Source: an uncultured Coriobacteriaceae bacterium (GTDB lineage Bacteria > Actinomycetota > Coriobacteriia > Coriobacteriales > Atopobiaceae). From it: a stretch of DNA of 64,000 nt. Positions 53,994 through 61,880 of this stretch are shown piece after piece. Location of the stretch: assembly GCA_902798915.1 (NCBI GenBank), contig CADBYM010000016.1, positions 1 through 64,000 on the forward strand. Reading direction: 5' to 3'. The first letter of the stretch is position 1; every line of letters starts with the position of its first letter. A program made the position numbers and the translations under genes. A model generated the notes under the pieces. The model did not search any database. It was not told the origin of the DNA and saw only the letters and a program-made list of their open reading frames with translations.

Positions 53994-55733
53994 ATGAGGA
54001 GTTATCTCGAAGCCATCGAGAGTCCTGCCGATGTGCGTCGACTGCCCCCGGATGCGTTGCGTGACCTCTGTGGAGAGATTCGCGCCACCCTCATCAGCTC
54101 GGTTCCCGTGACGGGCGGTCACCTGAGTCCAAACCTTGGGTTCGTCGAGGCGACGGTCGCCATCCACTATGTGTTCGATACCCCACGCGATAAGCTCGTC
54201 TTTGACGTTTCGCATCAGTGCTACACCCATAAGATGCTTACCGGTCGCAAGCGGGCGTACACCAATCATGAGTACTACAACGAGTGCACGGGATTCACGA
54301 ATCCCGAGGAGAGCGAGTACGACCTTTTCCGTGCCGGGCACACGTCGCAGGGAGTGAGTCTGGCGCTGGGCCTTGCCAAGGCGCGCGATGTTCTCGGGCA
54401 GCGGCACAACGTCGTTGTCGTGCTTGGGGATGGCGCCCTCAGTGGCGGTGAGGCTTTTGAGGGGCTCGACAACGCTGCCGTCATCGGCTCCAACCTCATC
54501 GTGGTCTTCAACGACAACGATATGTCCATTGCGCCGAATTCGGGAGGCGTGTACGAGAATCTGCGTGCCCTTCGCGCGTCGAACGGCAAGGCGAAGGACA
54601 ACTTCTTCCGCACTCTGGGGTTCGATTACCGCTATGTGGAGGACGGCAACGACGTGCAGGCACTCGTTGAGGCCCTTTTGGATGTGCGCGACATAGATCA
54701 TCCCGTAGTGGTGCACGTGCACACCCGCAAGGGCAAAGGCCTTGCCTGGGCAGAAGAGCACCCGGAAGAGACACACATGGTCGCGCCCCAGGCAAAGGAG
54801 GGCGCGAACGTTGGCGAGACCTATCAGCAGATCACGAGGGATTACCTTTCTGCCAAGCTCGAGGTAGAGCCTCGGCTGGTCATCGTTAACGCAGGCGCCC
54901 CCTCGGGTGTGGGCCTTACGCCCGAGTTTCGTGCACGTTGTGGTGCCCACTTTGTGGACACCGGTATTACCGAGCAGCATGCCGTCGCATTCTCTGCGGG
55001 TTTGGCGCGTGGCGGCGCGAAGCCGGTGTTCATGGTGATGGCCTCGTTTCTGCAGCGTGCGTTTGATCAGCTCGTGCAGGAGATGGGACTCAACAAGAGT
55101 CCTGCCACGGTGCTCGTCTTTGGGGCGGGCTTCTACGACATCGATGCGACGCACGCCGGCACGCTCGACATCGTCATGACTTCAAACATCCCCGGCATAA
55201 CCTGCCTTGCACCCGCGACCAAGTCCGAATACCTCTCGATGCTGGATTGGTCAATCGATCAGGATGAGCGGCCTGTGGTCATCCGCGTGCCGGAGCGGGT
55301 CATCTTGGGAGAGGACGGGTTCGACGGGAAGCATCCCGGTGCCTGGCACGTCGTGCAAAGGGGCGTGCGTGTGGCGATTCTCTCTACGGGAAGCACCATC
55401 TCGCTGGCGAGGCACACCGCGGAGCTGCTGGAAGGGCGTGACGGGATTCGTGCGACCATCGTGGAGGCGCTCAACTACTCGAGCTTTGACGAGCATTTGC
55501 TCGATGGCCTCCTGTATGACCACGATGTCGTGGTGACGCTCGAGGCGGGTATACTCTGCGGTGGCTTTGGCGAGAAGGTGGCACGCTACTACGGAAAGAC
55601 TCCCATGCGCGTGATGTGCTATGGCGGCAAGAAGGAGTTCTTGGACCTTGTGCCGACGGAGGAGTTCTTCCTCATATACCACTTCACACCAGAAGAGATA
55701 GTCTCGGACCTTGAGGCGGCATGCCTGAGGTGA
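53994..55733 (+). CDS. DXS-like thiamine-diphosphate transketolase-family enzyme
   Basis: A 579-residue protein aligned along its length with 1-deoxy-D-xylulose-5-phosphate synthase, but about 40 residues shorter. Catalytic residues are kept: TGGHLSPNLG, DVSHQCYTHK (usual DVGHQ), FNDNDMSIAPN, the catalytic Glu in TGITEQHAVAFSAG, and Arg in SFLQRAFDQ and VVIRVPE. Several otherwise invariant positions differ (GDGALSGGEAF for GDGAMTAGMA). It may be a divergent DXS or a paralogue with another substrate. Its 3' end overlaps the vsr gene by 13 nt. AAGGGGAGAGG precedes the start by about 12 nt. Confidence 0.85.
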   Translation: MRSYLEAIESPADVRRLPPDALRDLCGEIRATLISSVPVTGGHLSPNLGFVEATVAIHYVFDTPRDKLVFDVSHQCYTHKMLTGRKRAYTNHEYYNECTGFTNPEESEYDLFRAGHTSQGVSLALGLAKARDVLGQRHNVVVVLGDGALSGGEAFEGLDNAAVIGSNLIVVFNDNDMSIAPNSGGVYENLRALRASNGKAKDNFFRTLGFDYRYVEDGNDVQALVEALLDVRDIDHPVVVHVHTRKGKGLAWAEEHPEETHMVAPQAKEGANVGETYQQITRDYLSAKLEVEPRLVIVNAGAPSGVGLTPEFRARCGAHFVDTGITEQHAVAFSAGLARGGAKPVFMVMASFLQRAFDQLVQEMGLNKSPATVLVFGAGFYDIDATHAGTLDIVMTSNIPGITCLAPATKSEYLSMLDWSIDQDERPVVIRVPERVILGEDGFDGKHPGAWHVVQRGVRVAILSTGSTISLARHTAELLEGRDGIRATIVEALNYSSFDEHLLDGLLYDHDVVVTLEAGILCGGFGEKVARYYGKTPMRVMCYGGKKEFLDLVPTEEFFLIYHFTPEEIVSDLEAACLR

Positions 55734-56230
55734 GCTTGGCCACGCATCATGTGATGCAGGCAAACAAAAGCAAGAACACCAAGCCCGAGCTGCTCATGCG
55801 GCGTGCCTTGCGCGAGGCGGGCTTCCCTGGGTATCGTCTGCATTGGAAGAAATGCTCGGGCAGACCTGACGTGTGCTATCCGGGGCGCAAGGTCGCAATC
55901 TTTGTAAATGGCTGCTTCTGGCATCGATGCCCGCACTGCAATTTGCCCATGCCCAAGAGCAATACCGCGTTCTGGGAGGCGAAGTTCTCGCGCAACAGGG
56001 CGCGAGATGCGCGGAATCATGAGGAGCTGGTGGCACGGGGCTGGACGGTGCTCGTCGTATGGGAGTGTGCGCTCAGGCGCGAACGCTTCGAGGCTACCGT
56101 CGCACGCGTGGTGCGCGAGATAGAGCTTGCTTCGATTGGCTTGCGTCCACAGGGGAGGGTTGTGGAGGTGGGGTACCTCAAACCATGGCAACACAGGGTT
56201 GCCTGGAGGAGGCGGCACGGGCACGGCTAG
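55721..56230 (+). CDS. vsr: Very-short-patch repair endonuclease Vsr
   Basis: A 169-residue Vsr-family nuclease. MQANKSKNTKPELLMRRAL, CSGRPDVCYP (catalytic Asp) and AIFVNGCFWHRCPHC (catalytic His and zinc ligands) are hallmarks. Vsr nicks at T:G mismatches arising from deaminated 5-methylcytosine. It usually sits beside a Dcm-type methyltransferase, but none is here. It overlaps the DXS-like gene, suggesting co-transcription. The C-terminus has a basic tail. Confidence 0.9.
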   Translation: MPEVSLATHHVMQANKSKNTKPELLMRRALREAGFPGYRLHWKKCSGRPDVCYPGRKVAIFVNGCFWHRCPHCNLPMPKSNTAFWEAKFSRNRARDARNHEELVARGWTVLVVWECALRRERFEATVARVVREIELASIGLRPQGRVVEVGYLKPWQHRVAWRRRHGHG

Positions 56231-56237
56231 ATACGGT

Positions 56238-57122
56238 TCAGGCGGCTTTGACCGAATCGTCAGGCAAGGGTATCATGACGCGCACGACGAAGCGTCCATG
56301 GTGCTCCTCATGTTCGGTCAGTCCTCCTTTGGAGTGAGCGATTTCGGCAACAATGCCGCTCCCGAGTCCGTGGAACATGGTGGAATCTGCGTTGAGCAGG
56401 GCGGCACGACGCCTGCGCTCGGCACCTGGTCGACAAGGATTTGCGACCTCGATGTAGAGCTGTCCCGCCTGCACGAACGACCGCACGCAGATGGTTGGCT
56501 CTTGGTGGGTTGACTCCTCTTCCAAGAGTGCCTCGCATTCATGCAGGGCATTGTCGATGAGGTTGAAGAACAGGGAGGCAAGCTCAGTGTTGCCGATGGG
56601 AAGGCTTTCGGGGAGTCTGACTTCTGGTTGGAGGGCAACACCTGCGGTTGAGCATTGGCGTGCCTTGCTCGAGAGCACGGCGGCGACAATGGCGTTCTCG
56701 CAGATTGGTGCATGGGCTTGCGAGGCGATTTCGAGGCCAACGCTCAGGTGCTGTTGCGCCTTGTTTGGCTCTCCCGACACCAAGGCTTCACGTGCCCACG
56801 CGAGCTCGCCTTCTACACGCGTGCCTATCTGCTGGGTGAGCGTGCGGTCATCGCGTGAGGCGGAGCGATACTCTTCCAGCGACGTTTGCAAGTCTCGTGC
56901 CACGTCGGCTTCGTAAGCCGCCTCGCAGGCACGCAGCGTCTTGGACGTGCGCGTGGCGACCCATACGTCCAAGAGGGCGGCCGCAAGCGGTGCGACGGTG
57001 CAAATCACGATCTCGGTAAGTGTTGGCTCGCTAGAGAGCAACAAGGTAAAGAGAACCGCCAAGCATTGAAGCACAAAGAGCACTGCGAGGTACGGCGCAA
57101 TTGAGTGTCGTTCGTTACGCAT
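56238..57122 (-). CDS. Membrane GHKL ATPase protein lacking the phospho-acceptor histidine (kinase half B)
   Basis: A 294-residue protein. Two membrane helices (about 10-30 and 37-55) are followed by a helical DHp-like segment in which the expected H-box reads LTQQIGTRVEGEL with no histidine (about 94-107). A GHKL-type ATPase domain follows, with N-box FFNLIDNALHECE (N187, N191) and G-box HGLGSGIVAEIAHSKGG. This is the catalytic half of an AgrC-like kinase. It overlaps the gene upstream by 8 nt (ATGCGTAA). The 3' end is only 7 nt from convergent vsr, with no terminator visible. Confidence 0.82.
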   Translation of the reverse strand: MRNERHSIAPYLAVLFVLQCLAVLFTLLLSSEPTLTEIVICTVAPLAAALLDVWVATRTSKTLRACEAAYEADVARDLQTSLEEYRSASRDDRTLTQQIGTRVEGELAWAREALVSGEPNKAQQHLSVGLEIASQAHAPICENAIVAAVLSSKARQCSTAGVALQPEVRLPESLPIGNTELASLFFNLIDNALHECEALLEEESTHQEPTICVRSFVQAGQLYIEVANPCRPGAERRRRAALLNADSTMFHGLGSGIVAEIAHSKGGLTEHEEHHGRFVVRVMIPLPDDSVKAA

Positions 57123-58005
57123 CGTCGGAGTCCGTAAGCTCGTGAGCATATACCTGCAGGGTCTGGAGGTGCATGTCGGCCTCCCGTATGCTGCCGTTTG
57201 CCGTGAGTTCAGCGACGACGTCAATCTGGTTTGCAAGGTCGTGGCGTAGACGCCTCAGCATGAGCGAGCGTTGCGCAAGTGCCTCGACCTCGTCCTGCAC
57301 GAGCTGCAACTGTTGGACTGCGGCATCGCGATTCGTCCGAGCCCGACGCTCGCGTGCGTCAACTCGTGCAGTCGTCAGTGCCCGTGACGTGAGGCCAAGG
57401 GAGAGCAGGCAGTAGAGCAGGTCAATGGCTGCCGCTGCGATGCTGAGGGGATTGTCGCCGTGGTCCGAAATCTGGTTGGAGAGGAAGATGCAGACGACAT
57501 ACGAGCAGACAAGCAGGACGACGAAGGATGGCTCGAGCGCCTCGTCTCGCTGTGCTACGGAGGCACCAAACTCCCTTACGACTACAAGTACCATGATGGT
57601 GCTCAAGAGGGCTGCCACGACGTGGATCAGAATCATCGTGCGCAACATGTCTCCTTCGATGAAGTCCGCGTCAATGGGCATCCGGAAGGCAAGGGTGAGT
57701 ACGCCCATGACGAAGGCGCAGGTCATCATCAGGGTGCCGAGAATGGCGCAACGGCTCAGTCGGTACGCGAGGGAATCCGTGGAGAAGGCGATGGGGAGCG
57801 CAAAACAGACGAGCGGGGCGACTACGAGCGTGCGCACCATGGGCAGGACTTGCAGCTCTAGCATGATGAGCCCGGCAACGGTTCCCGCAATGCTCAAGAG
57901 AACGAAGGCAATGTTTGAGCGCAGGTGCAAGAGCTTGCACGAGGAGTAGATTATCAACGCCTGTATATAGGAGTTCGAAATGATGCTCAACAGGTCATAG
58001 CTCAT
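57115..58005 (-). CDS. Membrane sensor with AgrC-type H-box but no ATPase domain (kinase half A)
   Basis: A 296-residue protein. Six or seven hydrophobic helices (residues about 5-210) are followed by a coiled-coil (about 215-250) and an H-box RRLRHDLANQIDVV with H255, the HPK10/AgrC-type phospho-acceptor signature. The protein ends about 40 residues later, so the GHKL ATPase domain is missing. It is encoded between the LytTR regulator (8-nt gap) and the ATPase half. GGGAG precedes the ATG. Together the two halves could form one functional kinase in trans; that is inferred. Confidence 0.82.
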   Translation of the reverse strand: MSYDLLSIISNSYIQALIIYSSCKLLHLRSNIAFVLLSIAGTVAGLIMLELQVLPMVRTLVVAPLVCFALPIAFSTDSLAYRLSRCAILGTLMMTCAFVMGVLTLAFRMPIDADFIEGDMLRTMILIHVVAALLSTIMVLVVVREFGASVAQRDEALEPSFVVLLVCSYVVCIFLSNQISDHGDNPLSIAAAAIDLLYCLLSLGLTSRALTTARVDARERRARTNRDAAVQQLQLVQDEVEALAQRSLMLRRLRHDLANQIDVVAELTANGSIREADMHLQTLQVYAHELTDSDDA

Positions 58006-58013
58006 GAAACTCC

Positions 58014-58730
58014 CTACGTTTGGGTGGCAAGGAAAGTGAGCAGGTCATGCTGGACTTGGCGTGCGCGACGGCGACTTACGGGTATTTCCGTGCCATCGTG
58101 TAGGAGCAGGGTATTGTCGGAGAGCGAACGGACAAACGCGAGGTTTACTAGGTAGCTGCGGTGACACCGAGAGAAGCTGTCGGACAGCTGGGACTGCAGG
58201 TCATCGAGCCGGGAATACGTCTCGTAGGTGTGTGCTCCACAGTGAACGAACACCTTATGAAGGCTGCTCTCGAGGTAGCGGATTGAGGAGGCGTTGAGTA
58301 GCTGTTCCTTGTGTCCGACCTTGATGCGCAGCATGAGGATGTGCGCGGCAGGCAGTGCGGCAAACGCACGGCTGAGCGCGTCACGGAGCCTGTTGGGATC
58401 GAGCGGCTTAAGCAGGAAGTACACGTGATCAGTGCGGTATACCTCCGTTGCCTGCTCCAGCGATCCGCTTACGTAGATGACTTGGGTGCCGCTTGACGGT
58501 GGGAAAAGCCGCTGCACCACATCGATGCCGGAGGGTTGTCCCTCGGGCATCATGATGTCGGTAATCAGAACGTCCACATGAGTTCCCTTTGCCATGAGGC
58601 CAAGGAGCTCGGAGATGCTGTGCACGTCAAGGATGGTGGCTGCAGTATCTTTTGGCAGGCACGCTTCTACTAGCGCATGAGTGTGGGTGAGGCTCGTGGC
58701 GTCGTCATCAAACACGACGATAATCGCCAT
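58014..58730 (-). CDS. LytTR-family response regulator
   Basis: A 238-residue AgrA/VirR-like regulator. The receiver domain has IIVVFDDD, phospho-acceptor D58 in LITDIMMPEG and Lys in FLLKPLD. The LytTR DNA-binding domain (about 140-238) contains the segments YLESSLHKVFVH, FSRCHRSYLVNL and IPVSRRRA. The start at 58730 has GAGAGGAGCG; a longer frame to 58769 exists but would precede the mapped promoter start. It is the first gene of the split-kinase operon. Confidence 0.92.
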   Translation of the reverse strand: MAIIVVFDDDATSLTHTHALVEACLPKDTAATILDVHSISELLGLMAKGTHVDVLITDIMMPEGQPSGIDVVQRLFPPSSGTQVIYVSGSLEQATEVYRTDHVYFLLKPLDPNRLRDALSRAFAALPAAHILMLRIKVGHKEQLLNASSIRYLESSLHKVFVHCGAHTYETYSRLDDLQSQLSDSFSRCHRSYLVNLAFVRSLSDNTLLLHDGTEIPVSRRRARQVQHDLLTFLATQT

Positions 58731-58767
58731 GCGGCGCTCCTCTCGCTTCGATGCGGGTGACAGATGC

Positions 58768-58797
58768 ATTGTATGCTATTTACGCAACTGTGTCCAA
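58768..58797 (-). promoter_or_regulatory. Promoter of the LytTR/split-kinase operon
   Basis: On the minus strand TTGGAC (58792-58797) and TACAAT (58768-58773) are separated by 18 bp, with the start codon 37 nt downstream. The 326-nt gap to the divergent phosphatase gene (58731-59056) holds this promoter and the one at 58986; nothing else coding was seen there. Confidence 0.6.
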
Positions 58798-58985
58798 AAG
58801 TGTCGTGAGCTGAACCATATCTGTCGAAAAGGCAATTGTCGCCCAAAGTGGTCAAGCGTTAGAAGCATACTAAACCTACGCATCCTTCCCCAACATGCGT
58901 AACCTGTCCCCTGTGAGATGTGCGTCGTCGGCACGTCTTACGGGGGCCTCGTCTTCTGCTCTTCTGCTCAGCCTTTTGCCTGAGG

Positions 58986-59032
58986 TACAATCGCACGTTG
59001 TGGAACTTGCTACCAAACGAAGGTTTGGGTAG
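58986..59032 (+). promoter_or_regulatory. Promoter -10 and leader hairpin of the phosphatase-dgt operon
   Basis: TACAAT (58986-58991) is preceded by a weak TTCTGC at 18 bp. The leader contains CTACCAAAC (59010-59018) pairing with GTTTGGGTAG (59023-59032) with one bulge. The hairpin ends 10 nt before the ribosome site GGGAGG. Confidence 0.45.
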
Positions 59033-59056
59033 AGTCTTGTGCGGGAGGTTACGCAC

Positions 59057-59887
59057 ATGGCAACATATGTCTTTTCTGACGTTCATGGACACAACAAACC
59101 GCTCGAGCGCCTGCTCGAGAAGGTTCAGCCCTCGAGCGAGGACGAAGTGTGGGTGTTGGGCGACATGGTTGACCGTGGGCCAGATCCCATCGGGGTTATT
59201 CGCACTTGTCGCGCCATTCCCAACGTGCATATCCTCATGGGCAACCACGAGGATATGCTGCTCGAGTTCTTCCATCACCCGCACAAACCTTTGGTGACGT
59301 TCCAGTGGGAGCTCAATGGAGGTTACACCACCAAGGAAGGACTCGGGAGACTTACGGAGCACGAGCTCGTCGACCTGATCGATTGGATGGAGAACCTCCA
59401 GCTTTCCGCTCACATCGAGGTTGGTGGGAGACCGTATCTGCTGGTTCATGCGGGGATTCGGCCGCTGAACTTCAGCTCGCGAAGCCGTTGGAGTGACGTG
59501 ACGATGGATGCGCTTCTGCGTTACCAGCATCCAGAGGACCTGCTTTGGATCCGTGACGAGTTCTGGTGCGTTCCTACGGGATTCATCGATGAGCAAGGCA
59601 GGGGACCCATCGTGATTGCGGGTCATACGCCGGTGCCCTATGTGGAGGACCTTCTGGGTGCCTATGAGGTGGGTGTGGTGTCCGACCGGCTTGCACGTAA
59701 CGAGGAGGGTGCATGTCAGGTCATGCACCTGGGTGCCTGTGAGGCAACGGGAGGCGTCGCGGATCGGTGGGCGATCGATTGTGGTGCCGCAGGGGGCGCT
59801 GGATGGGGTCGAATCGGATTGATTCGCCTTGCTGACGAGGAGCATGAGTACCAGGAGTACTACGAGCCCATCCTAGAAGGAGAATGA
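59057..59887 (+). CDS. Calcineurin-like (PPP family) serine/threonine phosphatase
   Basis: A 276-residue metallophosphatase of the PPP/ApaH-like class. Metal motifs FSDVHGH, LGDMVDRGPDP, MGNHEDML and AGHTPVPY are complete. Substrates may be phosphoproteins or dinucleoside polyphosphates. The ATG at 59057 has GGGAGGT 8 nt upstream; GTG at 59039 is less likely. It overlaps the HAD gene by 4 nt (ATGA). Confidence 0.93.
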   Translation: MATYVFSDVHGHNKPLERLLEKVQPSSEDEVWVLGDMVDRGPDPIGVIRTCRAIPNVHILMGNHEDMLLEFFHHPHKPLVTFQWELNGGYTTKEGLGRLTEHELVDLIDWMENLQLSAHIEVGGRPYLLVHAGIRPLNFSSRSRWSDVTMDALLRYQHPEDLLWIRDEFWCVPTGFIDEQGRGPIVIAGHTPVPYVEDLLGAYEVGVVSDRLARNEEGACQVMHLGACEATGGVADRWAIDCGAAGGAGWGRIGLIRLADEEHEYQEYYEPILEGE

Positions 59888-60693
59888 ATCATATGCGAGA
59901 CATCAAGCTCGTGGCCGTGGACGAGGACGGGACCTTCCTGCGCGACCACGTCCATTACGACGAGCGCCGCTTCGAGCGCATCTGGTGCAGGATGCGGGAG
60001 CTCGGCGTGCGCTTCGTCGTGGCAACGGGGAACCAGTGCTATCAAGTGCAGGACTTGTTTTCCGCCCATGCGCACGAGATGGGCATCGTATCGGCCAATG
60101 GTGCGTATGTGCTCGACGGCGATGAAGAGGTGTTTGCGGCGCAAGCCTCGCATGAGGCAGTGTCAATGCTGATTGCGGCGTGTCACGAGCAGCGCGAGGT
60201 GCCCTTCTCGATGCTGGGAGTTCGTGGTGCCTATGTGGAGCGGGGAACGTCGCAGGCGTTCTTTGACGACATGGCGCGCTATTGCTTCAGGCAGTACTGG
60301 GTCGACGACTTCTTTGATGTCGAGGACCAGGTGTTCATGTTCTCCTCGGTCGTGGACGAGGCCGAGGTAGGGACCCAGATCGAGCGCTTTCGCGCAAAGG
60401 TGGATGGTCTTATGGACGTCGTGGGCTCCGGTGAGGGGTACTTTGACATCGTTTGTCCCGGCGTGAGCAAGGCATCGGGGCTTCGCTGTCTGTTGGAACG
60501 CTGGGGTATTGCCCCGGAGGAGTGCGTCGCATTCGGCGACTCTGATAACGACTTGGACATGATTGCGCTGGCGGGGCGGAGCTATGCGATGCAGAATGCT
60601 CCGGAACATGTGCGCGTTGCCGCAGACAGCGTCGCGCCACCCTGTACGGAAGACGGCGTTCTCCAAGTGCTTGAGGAGCTGTTTGGCCTATGA
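59884..60693 (+). CDS. HAD-superfamily (Cof-type) phosphatase
   Basis: A 269-residue Cof-like HAD hydrolase. Motif I is AVDEDGTFL (usual DLDGT), motif II VVATGN, motif III around VSKASGL and motif IV FGDSDNDLDMI. It should dephosphorylate sugar or flavin phosphates. ATG at 59884 overlaps the previous stop; a second ATG at 59893 fits the GAAGGAG ribosome site less well. The last base overlaps the next start. Confidence 0.92.
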   Translation: MNHMRDIKLVAVDEDGTFLRDHVHYDERRFERIWCRMRELGVRFVVATGNQCYQVQDLFSAHAHEMGIVSANGAYVLDGDEEVFAAQASHEAVSMLIAACHEQREVPFSMLGVRGAYVERGTSQAFFDDMARYCFRQYWVDDFFDVEDQVFMFSSVVDEAEVGTQIERFRAKVDGLMDVVGSGEGYFDIVCPGVSKASGLRCLLERWGIAPEECVAFGDSDNDLDMIALAGRSYAMQNAPEHVRVAADSVAPPCTEDGVLQVLEELFGL

Positions 60694-61880
60694 GTCGCCA
60701 AGATGGAGGTACGATGAGTCTTTACGAGGTCCTTACCTCGGCGAGTTCTCATGCGGATGCCGCACGGGCGATGCTGCATCGCACGACTGTGGAGGGAATG
60801 CTGCGCGGAGCCGTCTGGACTCAAAAGGTTGACGGGGGTTGGGTCCGTCCCAGTCGCGTCGGGCCAGTGCAGGCACGCGCGTTGGAAAGCTGCCTGGCAT
60901 GGCACCCGGGTCTGTTCCGCCAGATGGCGCGCACGACGGCGGGGATTTGCCTTCGCTTCGCGACCGATGGTACGGAGGTCGCCCTGTCGGTGCGGCTTGA
61001 TGACGAGCCGAGCGGTACGGCGGATGTGCTTGCGCCACTCGACAAGGGACGAAGACGCCCGCATGACGGGTTCTCTGCGATTTGTGACGGGAGGGTGCTG
61101 GGATGCGTCATGCCGCAGACGCTCAGTCGCCCGTTGCCTTGGATGGATGACGAGGAGGGGCCGGGCATCGGGATTGTCTCCTTCGTGCTGGAGCATCATA
61201 GCTTCCGTGGGGCGGGCACGATGGCCATCCCCGGCCTTGGGGCGCGTCACGAGGTATGCCTGTGGCTGCCGTGCTTGCGTGGTTGCGAGATTCGTGACCT
61301 GTGGGTGGACGGCACCTACGTCGAGCCACTGCCCGAGCGTCCGCATCTGCTCGTGATGGGTGATTCGATCGGCCAGGGGTTCTGCGCTGATGACCCGCTG
61401 CTCGCCTGGCCTTCCTTGCTCGCCGCCCATCTTTCGCTCGAGCTCGTGAACCAATCCATAGGGGGTCAGGTGTTCCAGCCGTCGGTGCTGATGGGCGATT
61501 CGCTCGACGAGGTGTCCATCGTCGCGATCGAGCTGGGCAACAACTATCGCCATGAGGCATGCACGGTTGCCGAGGTGACACGCGACGTGCGGGCGTATCT
61601 TCGCGAGGTCGCAAGGGCATATCCCGACTCCCTCGTGGTGGTCATTACGCCTACCGGCTACGACGAGGAGGCTTGGCCGGTGCATCCGCGTTCATGTGCG
61701 CGCGAGGTGCCTGCCATCGTGCGGGCTGCAGCACGCAAGCTCGGCATGCAGGTCATCGACGGAATGCGCCTGATCGAGCGGGGCGATGTGGTGCTTGCCG
61801 ACGGCGAGCATCCGTCCGCAGCAGGGCATGCGCAGATGGCGGCACGGCTGGCGGTGGCGTTGGCAGGGGGTGCAAAATGA
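60690..61880 (+). CDS. SGNH/GDSL-type hydrolase with N-terminal beta domain
   Basis: A 396-residue protein. Residues 1 to about 210 resemble a beta-sandwich accessory domain (VALSVRLDDEPSGTADVL). Residues about 215-390 are an SGNH hydrolase: block I VMGDSIGQG (Ser), block II NQSIGGQ (Gly), block III ELGNNY (Asn), block V DGEHPSAAGH (Asp, His). It is a likely carbohydrate esterase. No signal peptide is seen. A start at 60714 (after GGAGGT) is possible; 60690 overlaps the previous stop. Confidence 0.88.
   Translation: MSRQDGGTMSLYEVLTSASSHADAARAMLHRTTVEGMLRGAVWTQKVDGGWVRPSRVGPVQARALESCLAWHPGLFRQMARTTAGICLRFATDGTEVALSVRLDDEPSGTADVLAPLDKGRRRPHDGFSAICDGRVLGCVMPQTLSRPLPWMDDEEGPGIGIVSFVLEHHSFRGAGTMAIPGLGARHEVCLWLPCLRGCEIRDLWVDGTYVEPLPERPHLLVMGDSIGQGFCADDPLLAWPSLLAAHLSLELVNQSIGGQVFQPSVLMGDSLDEVSIVAIELGNNYRHEACTVAEVTRDVRAYLREVARAYPDSLVVVITPTGYDEEAWPVHPRSCAREVPAIVRAAARKLGMQVIDGMRLIERGDVVLADGEHPSAAGHAQMAARLAVALAGGAK

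Noticed and set aside
56238..58005. Simple frameshift in one histidine kinase
   Set aside because: Each protein has its own membrane helices, and the second has its own DHp-like helix and start, so a single frameshifted kinase is not the best explanation. Resequencing is still advised.
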